A DNA stretch of 64,000 nt, from NCBI GenBank assembly GCA_965220715.1, contig OZ244843.1, forward strand, positions 2,666,001 to 2,730,000, read 5' to 3'. Each line of letters starts with the position of its first letter. Position 1 is the stretch's first letter. Below are positions 8,632 through 17,320 of the stretch, piece after piece. Position numbers and translations under genes: made by a program. This DNA comes from Bin5 sp965220715 (GTDB lineage Bacteria > Chloroflexota > Anaerolineae > Caldilineales > Caldilineaceae). Under the pieces are notes generated by a model. The model worked only from the letters and a program-made list of their open reading frames with translations, made no database searches and was not told the origin of the DNA.

Positions 8632-10119
8632 CTAGAATTTCCGGCTCCACTCCTGCGGCCAGCGTTCCACAACAACCTTTGTCTGCGTATAGAACTCAAT
8701 CCCGTGCCGGCTTTGGGCGTGGAGATCGCCGAAGAAACTCTCGTTCCAGCCGCTGAACGGGAAGAAGGCCATCGGTGCGGCCACGCCGATGTTTATACCA
8801 ATATTGCCGGAGTCGACCTCGTGGCGGAACTGCCGCGCCACCGCGCCGCTGCTCGTGAAGAGGCAGGCCATATTGCCGTATGCGCTCACGCTGCGGTCGT
8901 TTATCAGCGCAATCGCGTCCTCAATCGTATCTGCGTGCATCAGGCTGAGAACCGGGCCGAAAATCTCGGTGCGGGCAATCTGGCTCGTCGGCTCTACTGC
9001 ATCCAGAACTGTCGGGAAGACCCAGTAGCCGTCATCGTATCCGGCCACGCTCTTCTGGCGGCCATCCACCAGAACGCGCGCGCCTTCTTGCGCGCCGACC
9101 TCGATCAGACCCTCAATGCGTTGCTTGCTCTCGCGGGTGATGACGGGACCCATTTCGGTCGCTTCATCCAGGCCGTAACCGACCTTGCGGCTGGCGGCCA
9201 GATCGGCGATTCCCTCGGTGAAGGGGTCTTTGGCCTCGCCCACGGTCACTGCCACCGAGACCGCCAGACAGCGCTGGCCCGCGCACCCGAAGGCTGAATC
9301 GCCCATCATCTGGGTTGTGGTCTCGATATTGGCGTCCGGCATGATGACGACCGGGTTCTTGGCGCCACCCTGGCATTGGGCGCGCTTGCCGTTGGCGGTA
9401 GCGCGGCTGTAGACATATTTCGCCACCCCAGTCGAGCCGACGAAGCTGATAGCGCGAATATCAGGGTGATCGAGAATGGCGTTAACCGTATCGGCGCCGC
9501 CGTTGACCAGCTGCACCACGCCCGGCGGGAAGCCCGCCTCTTCGATCAGCGAGAAAAGTTTCTGCGTAGTCATCGGCACCTTTTCGCTGGGCTTGAGGAT
9601 GAAGCAGTTGCCGGTGGCGACGGCATACGGGAGAAACCAGAGGGGGATCATGGCGGGAAAGTTGAACGGCGTGATCGCAGCCACAACGCCCAGTGGCTGG
9701 CGTAGCATATGCTCGTCGATGCCGCGGGCGATGTCCTCGTTGTTCCAGCCCTGCATCAGCGAAGGCGTGCCACAGGCGACCTCGACGTTCTCTATGCCGC
9801 GCCGTATCTCGCCCACGCTCTCGACAAAGGTCTTTCCGCACTCTTCGGTGAGAATGCGCCCGATGTCGTCCAGATGCTCTTCAAGCAGCATCTTCAGACG
9901 GAAGAACGGCTGGATGCGGTCGACCACTGGCGTTTCCCGCCACTCGGCATAGGCATCCAGCCCGGCGCCTACCGCGGCATCCACTTCCGCAGCCGGCGAC
10001 ATGCCCACCGTTGCAATCGCGGCGCCCGTCGCCGGGTTATGCACATCGAGCGCGTCAGCCGAACCGCTGCGCTGCCACTGGCCATTGACGAAATTGAGTA
10101 GTTCCTGTTTCTGTGTCAT
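8632..10119 (-). CDS. iolA: CoA-acylating methylmalonate/malonate-semialdehyde dehydrogenase
   Basis: A 495-residue aldehyde dehydrogenase. In the inositol pathway this enzyme converts malonic semialdehyde to acetyl-CoA and CO2. It has the ALDH landmarks ITPFNFPAMIP (~149-159), the cofactor segment KPSEKVP (~176), FVGSTGVAKY (~226), and the catalytic cysteine in GCAGQRCLA (about Cys284). The usual general-base glutamate motif is replaced by QGGAKNPV, which is typical of the CoA-dependent MmsA/IolA subgroup. The length matches the family. The ATG at 10119 has GGAAAGAG upstream. It lies in the iol cluster but is separated from iolD by a helicase gene. It could also serve valine catabolism (mmsA), which is chemically similar. 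Confidence 0.88.
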   Translation of the reverse strand: MTQKQELLNFVNGQWQRSGSADALDVHNPATGAAIATVGMSPAAEVDAAVGAGLDAYAEWRETPVVDRIQPFFRLKMLLEEHLDDIGRILTEECGKTFVESVGEIRRGIENVEVACGTPSLMQGWNNEDIARGIDEHMLRQPLGVVAAITPFNFPAMIPLWFLPYAVATGNCFILKPSEKVPMTTQKLFSLIEEAGFPPGVVQLVNGGADTVNAILDHPDIRAISFVGSTGVAKYVYSRATANGKRAQCQGGAKNPVVIMPDANIETTTQMMGDSAFGCAGQRCLAVSVAVTVGEAKDPFTEGIADLAASRKVGYGLDEATEMGPVITRESKQRIEGLIEVGAQEGARVLVDGRQKSVAGYDDGYWVFPTVLDAVEPTSQIARTEIFGPVLSLMHADTIEDAIALINDRSVSAYGNMACLFTSSGAVARQFRHEVDSGNIGINIGVAAPMAFFPFSGWNESFFGDLHAQSRHGIEFYTQTKVVVERWPQEWSRKF

Positions 10120-10581
10120 ATCTCTTTCCTCGTTCAGGGGAATATCTTGTTGGGCACTGCATTAACGTCCAGCGTTGGGTCACAGACAACGACATCTATG
10201 AAAACCTGCGAATCCGTATCCGGATAGAACACGGCTACCTGCTTCAAGGGTGACTATACCAACCTTGTCGAATGTAAACCGAAGCGAAAGTTATGCTCGA
10301 ATCCGATCCATGACAATCTATAATCTGTGAATGTAGTAACGAAATCAAAGAAAGAAAAAGGGAGTTCGGCCACGAAGATTTCGTCATTAAGCCAATAGTC
10401 CGTTTTCACATCACAACCTGAAATATCCGACGTCAACTAGGGTTCTCCTGCTGGCAAGAGCTCCGTCCCAAACTTGATCGGGTCCCGACAAGCTAACTTT
10501 TGAGCCTAAGAATGAATTGGTTTCAGGAAGTACAGTAGGGAATTCCAGCGCTGTTTCCTGAGTTATGTTTGGGCATTTTGT
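10120..10581. other. Intergenic region between iolA and the helicase gene
   Basis: About 460 bases that are clearly richer in A+T than the flanking iol genes. The only open frame (60 codons, minus strand, 10254-10436) lacks a recognisable product. No terminator-like hairpin with a T-run was found. The base composition matches the helicase gene next to it rather than iolA, suggesting it came in with the helicase. Confidence 0.45.
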
Positions 10582-12843
10582 CTAAAGGTGATCCCACTTT
10601 TTCCTTTTGCGACTCATTTGCTCCTTTGAACTTTTTTTCTTCTGGTTGGAATTGCTATAACGTCTCTTGTATTCGAAAGGTCTCTCTGCTCTGCTTAAAT
10701 GAACGTTAGCCAATTTCCTTTTTGTTTCGTCGCAAAAGTGGTCTGAGTACTTCTCTTTTACTACTCCAACTATCTTGTGATACGCGGAATATCGCTCGCA
10801 CTTCTCTATTAGGAGATGACCCTCCAGGCAATTGGCGGCTGCTACCAACTCCTTCCCAATCTCTAGCGTGGGACCTATCTCGCATTCTTCCAAGAAACGC
10901 GACGCGACTCTGTTGGGTTGAGCCCTGTTTCCATGTTGAATTTGAACTTCGGAAGGCATGTCTGACGCGCCAATCAATAGGCCCATTCGAGCACGGGTCA
11001 TACCTACGTAAAACAGCCTGCGCTCGTTTTCTATCCACTCGGCCAGTCTGGGCTCCCCTTTTGGGTTCTCTTTGTCGTAAGTGGGGTCTTCACTTTCGGC
11101 GAACACTGGCATGAATCCTTCTTGGCAGTCGGGAATGACGACATATTCGAACTCAAGCCCTTTGCACCTATGGATAGTCGTCAATCCTAGGCATTCGTCC
11201 TTCTCTAGACCCTGTGTTGTGTCTAGATTGCGAACGTGAGCTACGAATTCGCGCCAACCAAGTCCTGTATGTCGGGCGTAGCGTTTGAAGGCACCAATAT
11301 TTTCCGTGCGGATCAACGAAGCTTCGCCTTCCCCATAATAGCTTCTGTAATGGTCTTGTAGTTTCACTTCACCGTCTATCCACTCTAACAGTTCTCCGGC
11401 ACTGGGCCTAGGGGAAGTGCGAATTTTGCAGGCCATTTCCTCCAAGACAAAAAGAAAATCCTCCAGCTTTTCCCGCTGGCTTTCGCGCCAATTATGTGTC
11501 GAGTCCTGCGTATTGTCGAACAATAGCTCCCGTAAGCTCTGCTTTTTGTTCTGTCCTGTTTGTAGCATCTTCCTAAGATCTGCACGTCCCAAATAGCGAC
11601 TAGGCTTGTTTGCTATATTAAGAAAGCTCTTGGTAAGAGTTTCGTTTGGTACCTCATCCAGGCGGGATGCAACAATTATATAGTCCAACAATACTTGGCA
11701 CTCGCCAGAACTAATGAAGGGTGCACGTCCTTCTACCATGAACGGCACTTTCTTTAGTAACAATTCAGTTGTAAAGGAGTTAAATTGGGCAAAAGTGCGA
11801 CCAAGCACTTTGATTTCCGAGGGTTCGACTCCTTTGTCATTGACAGATGTGTTAGTGAAAACAGTGATTTGGCTATCGAGCTTAGGATCATGTGCGAGCA
11901 GTATTTTCTCATTTCTGTTTGTGTTATGTGTGATAGCGTTGTAGCTGGCCTGCGCCATTCTATAGCCGAAACGGAAGGAACTTGTAAGGGAGTAGTCCGA
12001 GTGTGGTTTGTTGTCAAAGGTGGACTTGAACTCACGCAAAATGTATTCGCTACGGGCTCCACGCCACTCGTAAATGGTCTGATCATCGTCCCCAACAACC
12101 ATTACATCTGCGCCTTGAGAGGCTAAGAGCTCAATTAGGCACTCCTGCCCGAAATTGACGTCTTGGTACTCGTCAACGATGATATAGCGCAAGGATCCTG
12201 CATGCTCTAAGAGCGTGTGGTCGTCTCTTCCAATCAGACTGACGGCAAGAGGTACAAAATCTTCGTATGTAATTGCGTTCTTATGAAGCCGCCTCTCTTC
12301 AAATTCCCGATATATCGACACATAAACTTGCCCATTGGGGCCGGTGTAACCAGCTCGACATGGTGGAATTAGCGAGCCTTTCCAAAGACTGATGGCCCGT
12401 TTTGCCTCCTCTAAGTCCACTTCCTCTTCGCTCAATTTGAGCGTTTTGGTCACGCTGGATATTGCTTTCCTGAGTTCTAAGATGGCCAACTCTTCGTAGT
12501 CTCCAAACCACATCACATTTCTTGTTAGACTTGTGACTCGATATGCATAGCTATGGAAAGTATTCACGCGGGGCTGTTGACTTGGTCCCAAACCTAGTTG
12601 GTCGAGCTTGTCCACGAATTCTTCACTAGCGAGCCGATTGAACATCAACACCTGAATCTGATTCTTTCTTACTCCGCGATTTTCCAGTAAGTGAATGATT
12701 CGGTACGCCATTGTTGTTGTTTTTCCGGACCCAGCAACTGCTAAGACGCGTGCATGGCGACCATCGACGTGTTCAATTATGTGCTTCTGTTCATCCGTAA
12801 GTTGCAGTGCCCCTGACATTGGAGGATCTTCATTGATTTCCAT
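10582..12843 (-). CDS. UvrD/Rep-type superfamily 1 DNA helicase (orphan, AT-rich)
   Basis: A 753-residue ATP-dependent 3'-5' helicase-like protein. Motif Ia/Walker A is AVAGSGKTTT, motif II is IIVDEYQDVN, motif III is VGDDDQTIYEWRGA, motif V is TTIHRCKGLEFEYVV and motif VI is FYVGMTRARMGL, so all core motifs look intact. The C-terminus is a lysine-rich tail (KKKSSKEQ, KRKKWDHL). I chose the ATG at 12843 because GAGGAG lies five bases upstream; the frame is open to 12975 with weaker starts. Codon use is visibly more AT-rich than in the iol genes on both sides, a sign of transfer. It differs from the housekeeping PcrA at 40.9 kb. UvrD-type helicases occur in defence systems such as Gabija, but no partner nuclease is adjacent here. 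Confidence 0.85.
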   Translation of the reverse strand: MEINEDPPMSGALQLTDEQKHIIEHVDGRHARVLAVAGSGKTTTMAYRIIHLLENRGVRKNQIQVLMFNRLASEEFVDKLDQLGLGPSQQPRVNTFHSYAYRVTSLTRNVMWFGDYEELAILELRKAISSVTKTLKLSEEEVDLEEAKRAISLWKGSLIPPCRAGYTGPNGQVYVSIYREFEERRLHKNAITYEDFVPLAVSLIGRDDHTLLEHAGSLRYIIVDEYQDVNFGQECLIELLASQGADVMVVGDDDQTIYEWRGARSEYILREFKSTFDNKPHSDYSLTSSFRFGYRMAQASYNAITHNTNRNEKILLAHDPKLDSQITVFTNTSVNDKGVEPSEIKVLGRTFAQFNSFTTELLLKKVPFMVEGRAPFISSGECQVLLDYIIVASRLDEVPNETLTKSFLNIANKPSRYLGRADLRKMLQTGQNKKQSLRELLFDNTQDSTHNWRESQREKLEDFLFVLEEMACKIRTSPRPSAGELLEWIDGEVKLQDHYRSYYGEGEASLIRTENIGAFKRYARHTGLGWREFVAHVRNLDTTQGLEKDECLGLTTIHRCKGLEFEYVVIPDCQEGFMPVFAESEDPTYDKENPKGEPRLAEWIENERRLFYVGMTRARMGLLIGASDMPSEVQIQHGNRAQPNRVASRFLEECEIGPTLEIGKELVAAANCLEGHLLIEKCERYSAYHKIVGVVKEKYSDHFCDETKRKLANVHLSRAERPFEYKRRYSNSNQKKKSSKEQMSRKRKKWDHL

Positions 12844-12976
12844 TGTCTCCTCGCTAGGGTGGGCCACCTCCTTTTCGCCGGGTCTAGAGTCATGTTTCGA
12901 CGGCAGACGGCCAATTCGCTTTAGAGCCCTACCAATTGATCTCATCTGTGCTATCCTTTGCATTTTATCGACCAAC

Positions 12977-13147
12977 CTAGTACTACAACCGCACTCTTGT
13001 TGGCCGAAGACCGAAAGAGTAAAAAGAGGCGCTGAAGTGGCTGCATTTGGGCCGTTTATGCAGTTCCGTGGTTGTTCAAAATGCGCTTTTGCACCCTCAT
13101 TTTCGCCGGAAAAACTTCAGATTCGTGAATTGCGGTTGTAGTACTAG
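12977..13147. mobile_element. 171-bp element with perfect 17-bp terminal inverted repeats (MITE-like)
   Basis: The 17 bases at 12977-12993 (starting CTAGTACTACAACC) are the exact reverse complement of 13131-13147. Between them lies an AT-rich non-coding core with an internal stem (ACTCTT...AAGAGT near 12993-13020). No open frame of note fits inside, so if mobile it would be non-autonomous. It sits directly upstream of the helicase gene, between the possible promoter region and the coding sequence. It could instead be a large transcriptional stem-loop. I could not identify a clear target-site duplication: the flanks CCAAC and TAAGT differ. Confidence 0.55.
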
Positions 13148-13285
13148 TAAGTCTTGATCAAGTGCATTTTCGCCTTACAGTGGTCTTATGTGGACACCAA
13201 AGGAACGACAAGCTAGAGTTGTTTTCCAGGCTATCCGATGTGAAGAGTATTGGCACGTTTTCAGTACTCCAAGAATGAGCACTGG

Positions 13286-15199
13286 TCAAATGTAATACCT
13301 CTCCTGCGTGCGCTTCTCTTCCCACTCCTCACGCGCCGCATTGACCGAATCCAGTTCACTCACCTCGGCCACCGGTACATCCCACCAGCTATATCCCGGC
13401 ACGCCCAGGTAGCGATCGTTGCGAACGTGAATGACAGTGGTCCTGTCAATCGACTTGGCGTCTTGCAGTGCCTGCACAACGTCGCTCACACTCTCGCAAC
13501 GAATTACATGACATCCCAGGCTCTCGGCGTTTGTCGCCAAATCTACCGGCAGCGGGTCGACATCATATCCGGATTCGTCAGTCGGCAGCCCGTTAAAGGA
13601 CTTGCCGTTGCGATGGGCTGCTTCGACCTGATCGGGAAAAATGTAGCGCGTCCCAAATCCCTTCTGACCCAACGAGCGGCTGAGAGACCCGATCGAGCGG
13701 AAGCCGGTATTGTCCATCAGAATGACGGTGAGTTTGTACCCCTCCTGGATCGATGTGATCAGATCAGAGTTCATCATCAGATAGCTGCCGTCCCCCACCA
13801 TCACGTAGACCTCAAGGTCGGGATCGGCCATCTTGACGCCCAGGCCGCCGGCAATTTCATAGCCCATACAGGAGTAACCGTACTCGAGGTGGTACTGTTT
13901 CGAATGTCGTGCGCGCCACAGTTTGTGCATGTCGCCCGGCAGGCTGCCGGCCGCGGCGACCATCACCGCATCGGGGTCGCCCTGGTCGTTCACAGCGCCG
14001 ATTAGAGCGCCCTGGTAAGGTAGTCCGCTTTCAGCAGTGAGTGTGTCATAGTTCCGCTGAACTTCGGCCTCCCATTCGTCGTGCAGACGCTGCGCCTGTG
14101 CTACGCTCTCGCTTCCGTTGCGGTAACCGGCCAGCGCTTCGCCCAGCTCCTCCAGCGCAACGCGGGCATCCCCAACCAGCGGAATGGCGCAATGCTTGTA
14201 CGCGTCAAACTCGGCCACATTAATATTCACGAACTGTACGTCCGGGTGCTTGAATGCGGTCTTGCTCGACGTGGTGAAATCGCTGTAACGCGTGCCAATC
14301 CCAATCACGACGTCAGCCTCGTCTGCCACCTGCTCGGCCGCAAATGTGCCGGTGGCGCCGGCCGCTCCCAATTGCAACGCGTGGTCGTAGGGCAGGCTCC
14401 CCTTGCCGGCCATCGTCTCTGCCACCGGAATGCCGAAGCGGTCGACAAACTCACCTAGCGCGGCGGTCGCCTCACTATAAAGGACGCCGCCGCCGGCAAT
14501 GATCAGCGGCTTCTTCGCCGCCCGGATCGCCGCCGCCGCCCGCTGTAACGCAGCCCGGTCCGGCCGGTTGCGGGGGATGGCCCATACCCGCTTCTCGAAC
14601 AGCGCCGAAGGATAGTCAAACGCTTCCGTCTGAACGTCCTGCGGAATCGAAAGCGTGACCGCTCCGGTACCCGCCGGACTGGTAAGGACGCGCATCGCCT
14701 CGATTAAGGAAGTTGTCAGCTGATCGGGCCGGTTGATCCGATCCCAATAGCGGCTGACCGCTTTAAAGCAGTCATTGACGGAAATATCCTGGCTGTGCTC
14801 CGATTCCAACTGCTGCAAAACAGGCGCGACATTGCGGCGAGCGAAAATATCGCCCGGCAGCAGCAGCACGGGCAGCCGGTTGATCGTTGCCGTGGCCGCG
14901 CCGGTGACCATGTTGGTCGCGCCAGGACCGATTGAGCTTGTACAAGCCAAAGTGCGCAGCCGATTGCAGTGTTTGGCGTATGCAGCTGCGGTATGCACCA
15001 TCGCCTGCTCGTTACGCGTCTGAAAATAGCGAAAGTCCGGATATTGCTGGAGTGCCTGGCCCATTCCCGCCACGTTGCCGTGCCCGAAGATGCCGAAGCA
15101 GCCGCCAAAAAAGGGCTGTTCCACGCCATCCCGTTCGCTGTGCTGCTGCTTGAGATAACGTACAATTGCCTGCGCCATCGTCAATCGTTCTGTGTTCAT
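13286..15199 (-). CDS. iolD: 3D-(3,5/4)-trihydroxycyclohexane-1,2-dione hydrolase
   Basis: A 637-residue thiamine diphosphate-dependent enzyme that opens the inositol-derived ring dione to 5-deoxy-glucuronate, the third step of the pathway. The N-terminal PYR-type domain contains GCFGIFGHGNVAGMG and ACTSSIGPGATNM, the central domain has AKKPLIIAGGGVLYSE, and the PP domain has the ThDP/Mg motif VGDGSYLMMNSDL with the downstream Asn in ILMDNTG. Length and domain order match IolD. The ATG at 15199 has AGAGGAC upstream, and a 20-base palindrome lies 18 bases before the start. The gene is in line with the Gfo/Idh gene upstream (75-base gap). Confidence 0.92.
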   Translation of the reverse strand: MNTERLTMAQAIVRYLKQQHSERDGVEQPFFGGCFGIFGHGNVAGMGQALQQYPDFRYFQTRNEQAMVHTAAAYAKHCNRLRTLACTSSIGPGATNMVTGAATATINRLPVLLLPGDIFARRNVAPVLQQLESEHSQDISVNDCFKAVSRYWDRINRPDQLTTSLIEAMRVLTSPAGTGAVTLSIPQDVQTEAFDYPSALFEKRVWAIPRNRPDRAALQRAAAAIRAAKKPLIIAGGGVLYSEATAALGEFVDRFGIPVAETMAGKGSLPYDHALQLGAAGATGTFAAEQVADEADVVIGIGTRYSDFTTSSKTAFKHPDVQFVNINVAEFDAYKHCAIPLVGDARVALEELGEALAGYRNGSESVAQAQRLHDEWEAEVQRNYDTLTAESGLPYQGALIGAVNDQGDPDAVMVAAAGSLPGDMHKLWRARHSKQYHLEYGYSCMGYEIAGGLGVKMADPDLEVYVMVGDGSYLMMNSDLITSIQEGYKLTVILMDNTGFRSIGSLSRSLGQKGFGTRYIFPDQVEAAHRNGKSFNGLPTDESGYDVDPLPVDLATNAESLGCHVIRCESVSDVVQALQDAKSIDRTTVIHVRNDRYLGVPGYSWWDVPVAEVSELDSVNAAREEWEEKRTQERYYI

Positions 15200-15217
15200 T
15201 TTTGTCCTCTTCTTTGC

Positions 15218-15237
15218 TTCAGAATAGCAATTCTGAA
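15218..15237. promoter_or_regulatory. Palindrome upstream of iolD, possible operator
   Basis: TTCAGAAT at 15218-15225 and ATTCTGAA at 15230-15237 form a perfect 8-base inverted repeat around a 4-base centre, 18 bases before the iolD ATG and partly upstream of its SD. The size suits a dimeric repressor site, but it could also be a small mRNA hairpin. I did not find a second copy before the other iol genes. Confidence 0.35.
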
Positions 15238-15274
15238 AATGGCGGCTTCACTTGCCCAGGAGTACTGGGCGTCG

Positions 15275-16285
15275 CTACCCGTAGATGGTAGGCCTTTCCG
15301 GCACATCTACCGCTAAGGGCAGCCCCCGCAGTCCCGCTTCAATGCACGCGTCGGCCACGAGTATAGCGACATATCCATCCCACGCACTCGGCCCCGTAGC
15401 CTTGCCGTCCAGGATTGACTGCACCCACGCCTTGGCTTCATTGATGTAGGCCACTCTGAAACGCTGTAACCAGTCCTCTTCAACCCACTGGCTGCTTGCG
15501 TTACTGTGCCGCACGACCGGGCTGGGCAGAGGACTCGTCTGGACCACTCCCGTTTCCCCGGTGATGCTCACAGAGATCTCATAGCCGTATCCGGCATCCG
15601 CGTTGCACTCTAGTCCTCCCAGGCCGCCGCTGCCAAAGTGCAACTGAACAATGACATAGCGCGCGCTGTCGGGATCGGAGGGCAAGAAAGGAATGAAGGT
15701 TGTATGAACGCGGGCAATTTCATCCCCCATCATCCAACGTGCCGAGTGAATGTCATGGATGAGCGAGCCATTGATGACGTCGTTCAGCGAGGGGATGCCA
15801 TACGATTTCGGATTAATGTGAACGCTGCGAAAAACGAGCGCCTTGCCCTGTTCACCGCTGTCGCTATGCTGCTTGACGGCAACATGGTCCGGGTCATACT
15901 GACGCATAAAACCAACCTGCACCAGCCGTTTGCCGCCGGCGACCTCGGCGTCAATGACCTCGCGGGCTTCCTCGCCATCGGATGCCAGTGGCTTTTCGCA
16001 TAGTGCAGGCTTGCCTGCCGCGATACAGGACCGCGTCAACTCGGCATGAAAGCGGTTCGGCGCCGCGATAAGGACGGCATCGACATCCGGCGCCGCAATC
16101 AACTGTTCGGCATCGGCAAATACTTTGGCGCCGCCGCACCTCGCCGCTATCTCCTCAGCCCGCGCCGAGTCGACATCCATGATTGCGGCCACGTTGGCCG
16201 CCGCCACCGCGTCGGTCAAATTGACCGCGTGTCTGCCACCCATGCCGCCCGCGCCGATTACCCCAATGTTGACTCTGTTGCTCAT
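15275..16285 (-). CDS. Gfo/Idh/MocA dehydrogenase, inositol 2-dehydrogenase-like
   Basis: A 336-residue protein starting at the ATG at 16285 (MSNRVNIGVIG); the frame extends 10 codons further only to a TTG. GAGGMGGRHA is the nucleotide loop, LCEKPLASD the family EKP motif near residue 95, and VGFMRQYDPDH plus SLIHDIHSARWMMGDE form the substrate site. This last pattern resembles the actinobacterial-type inositol/scyllo-inositol dehydrogenases. Being placed between the SDR and iolD, it most likely acts on an inositol stereoisomer or a keto-inositol. The window therefore has at least two good candidates for inositol 2-dehydrogenase activity; the one at 5126 is the more classical IolG. Confidence 0.78.
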   Translation of the reverse strand: MSNRVNIGVIGAGGMGGRHAVNLTDAVAAANVAAIMDVDSARAEEIAARCGGAKVFADAEQLIAAPDVDAVLIAAPNRFHAELTRSCIAAGKPALCEKPLASDGEEAREVIDAEVAGGKRLVQVGFMRQYDPDHVAVKQHSDSGEQGKALVFRSVHINPKSYGIPSLNDVINGSLIHDIHSARWMMGDEIARVHTTFIPFLPSDPDSARYVIVQLHFGSGGLGGLECNADAGYGYEISVSITGETGVVQTSPLPSPVVRHSNASSQWVEEDWLQRFRVAYINEAKAWVQSILDGKATGPSAWDGYVAILVADACIEAGLRGLPLAVDVPERPTIYG

Positions 16286-16391
16286 CTTTCGTTCCGTGGT
16301 GGAATACGGCTTCAATCGCCGGCTGCCGGTTGGCGTCTATCTTGCCCATCGCAAAATCGCTGGTGAAGTTGACTGCTGAATGCTACGGGCC

Positions 16392-17237
16392 CTAATCCTG
16401 TGCCCCGACCTTCCAGTACGGATCATCTAACGGCGGCGGCTTTGAAACCGGCCCTGCGCCCCGCACCGACTGGTCGAAGTCGATAACGCTTCCTGTCATC
16501 ATTCCCGACTCGTCCGAAGCCATAAAGGCAATGGCCCGTGCAACTTCGTCAGTCTTGAGCAGCCGGCCAAAAGGCTGCTCTCTTTCAGCCTCCTCCAGCC
16601 AGGCTTCGCCGTCAGAATGAAACTTGCGCTGAATGAAATCCTCGCTCGGTGTGTCCATCCAGCCGATGGCCAGGGCATTTACGCGGATTCCGTACCGCAT
16701 CACCGTGTAGGCGACATTTTTGGTCATTACGTTAAGGGCGCCCTTGGAAGCTGAGTAGGGAAGCAGGAACTGCTCGCTGCCGAATGAAGCAACACTGGAA
16801 ACGTTGACGATCGAACCGCCATTGCCCTCTCGCCGCATGAGCCTGCAGGCATCCTGCATGAGCAGAAACGGCGCCCGGGCGTTGACCGCCATCATCTGAT
16901 CGAAGAGGGCGGGTGTCGTGTCCCAGATATTTCCGCGCACTGTGAGCGCACCGCAATTGACGAGCACATGCAGCGCTCCAAACTGATTGTCCGCCTCTGC
17001 TACAATTGAGCGGCAAGCCTCGGCATCGGCCAGGTTAGCCTGCACGAAATGTGCCTGGCAGCCGCCTGCGCACAGGTCCGCCGCCACAGCATTGCCCCGC
17101 TCGACGCTGCGCCCGCTTACGATGATTCCCGCCGCGCCCCGTTCGGCAAAGAGGCGAACCGCGGCTTCGCCAAGACCCTGCGTACTGCCCGTGACAGCAG
17201 CGAATTTTCCCTGCAGAGAACCGGGAACTGTTGACAT
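16392..17237 (-). CDS. Short-chain dehydrogenase/reductase (inositol cluster)
   Basis: A 281-residue classical SDR. TGSTQGLG near the N-terminus is the TGxxxGxG cofactor loop, NVSS carries the catalytic serine, and PYSASKGALN is the YxxxK motif (Tyr about 161, Lys about 165). The usual NNAG is NCGA here. Of two nearby ATGs I chose the one at 17237, since AGGAG lies eight bases before it and directly abuts the other. The C-terminal segment (VIDFDQSVRGAG) is typical of the family. SDRs in iol clusters can oxidise other inositol isomers or reduce keto intermediates; the substrate here is not readable. It lies 83 bases after iolE and 106 bases before a Gfo/Idh gene. Confidence 0.8.
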   Translation of the reverse strand: MSTVPGSLQGKFAAVTGSTQGLGEAAVRLFAERGAAGIIVSGRSVERGNAVAADLCAGGCQAHFVQANLADAEACRSIVAEADNQFGALHVLVNCGALTVRGNIWDTTPALFDQMMAVNARAPFLLMQDACRLMRREGNGGSIVNVSSVASFGSEQFLLPYSASKGALNVMTKNVAYTVMRYGIRVNALAIGWMDTPSEDFIQRKFHSDGEAWLEEAEREQPFGRLLKTDEVARAIAFMASDESGMMTGSVIDFDQSVRGAGPVSKPPPLDDPYWKVGAQD

Positions 17238-17320
17238 TGATGACATCTCCTGTCAGGTGTGAAGACCGGAACTCAGTTCGGCCTGTTGAATTGCCAACTA
17301 CTACCCCAGTTCTGAAAAGG

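Noticed and set aside
10254..10436. 60-codon open frame between iolA and the helicase gene
   Set aside because: No ribosome-binding site and no family resemblance; base composition is that of the non-coding gap.
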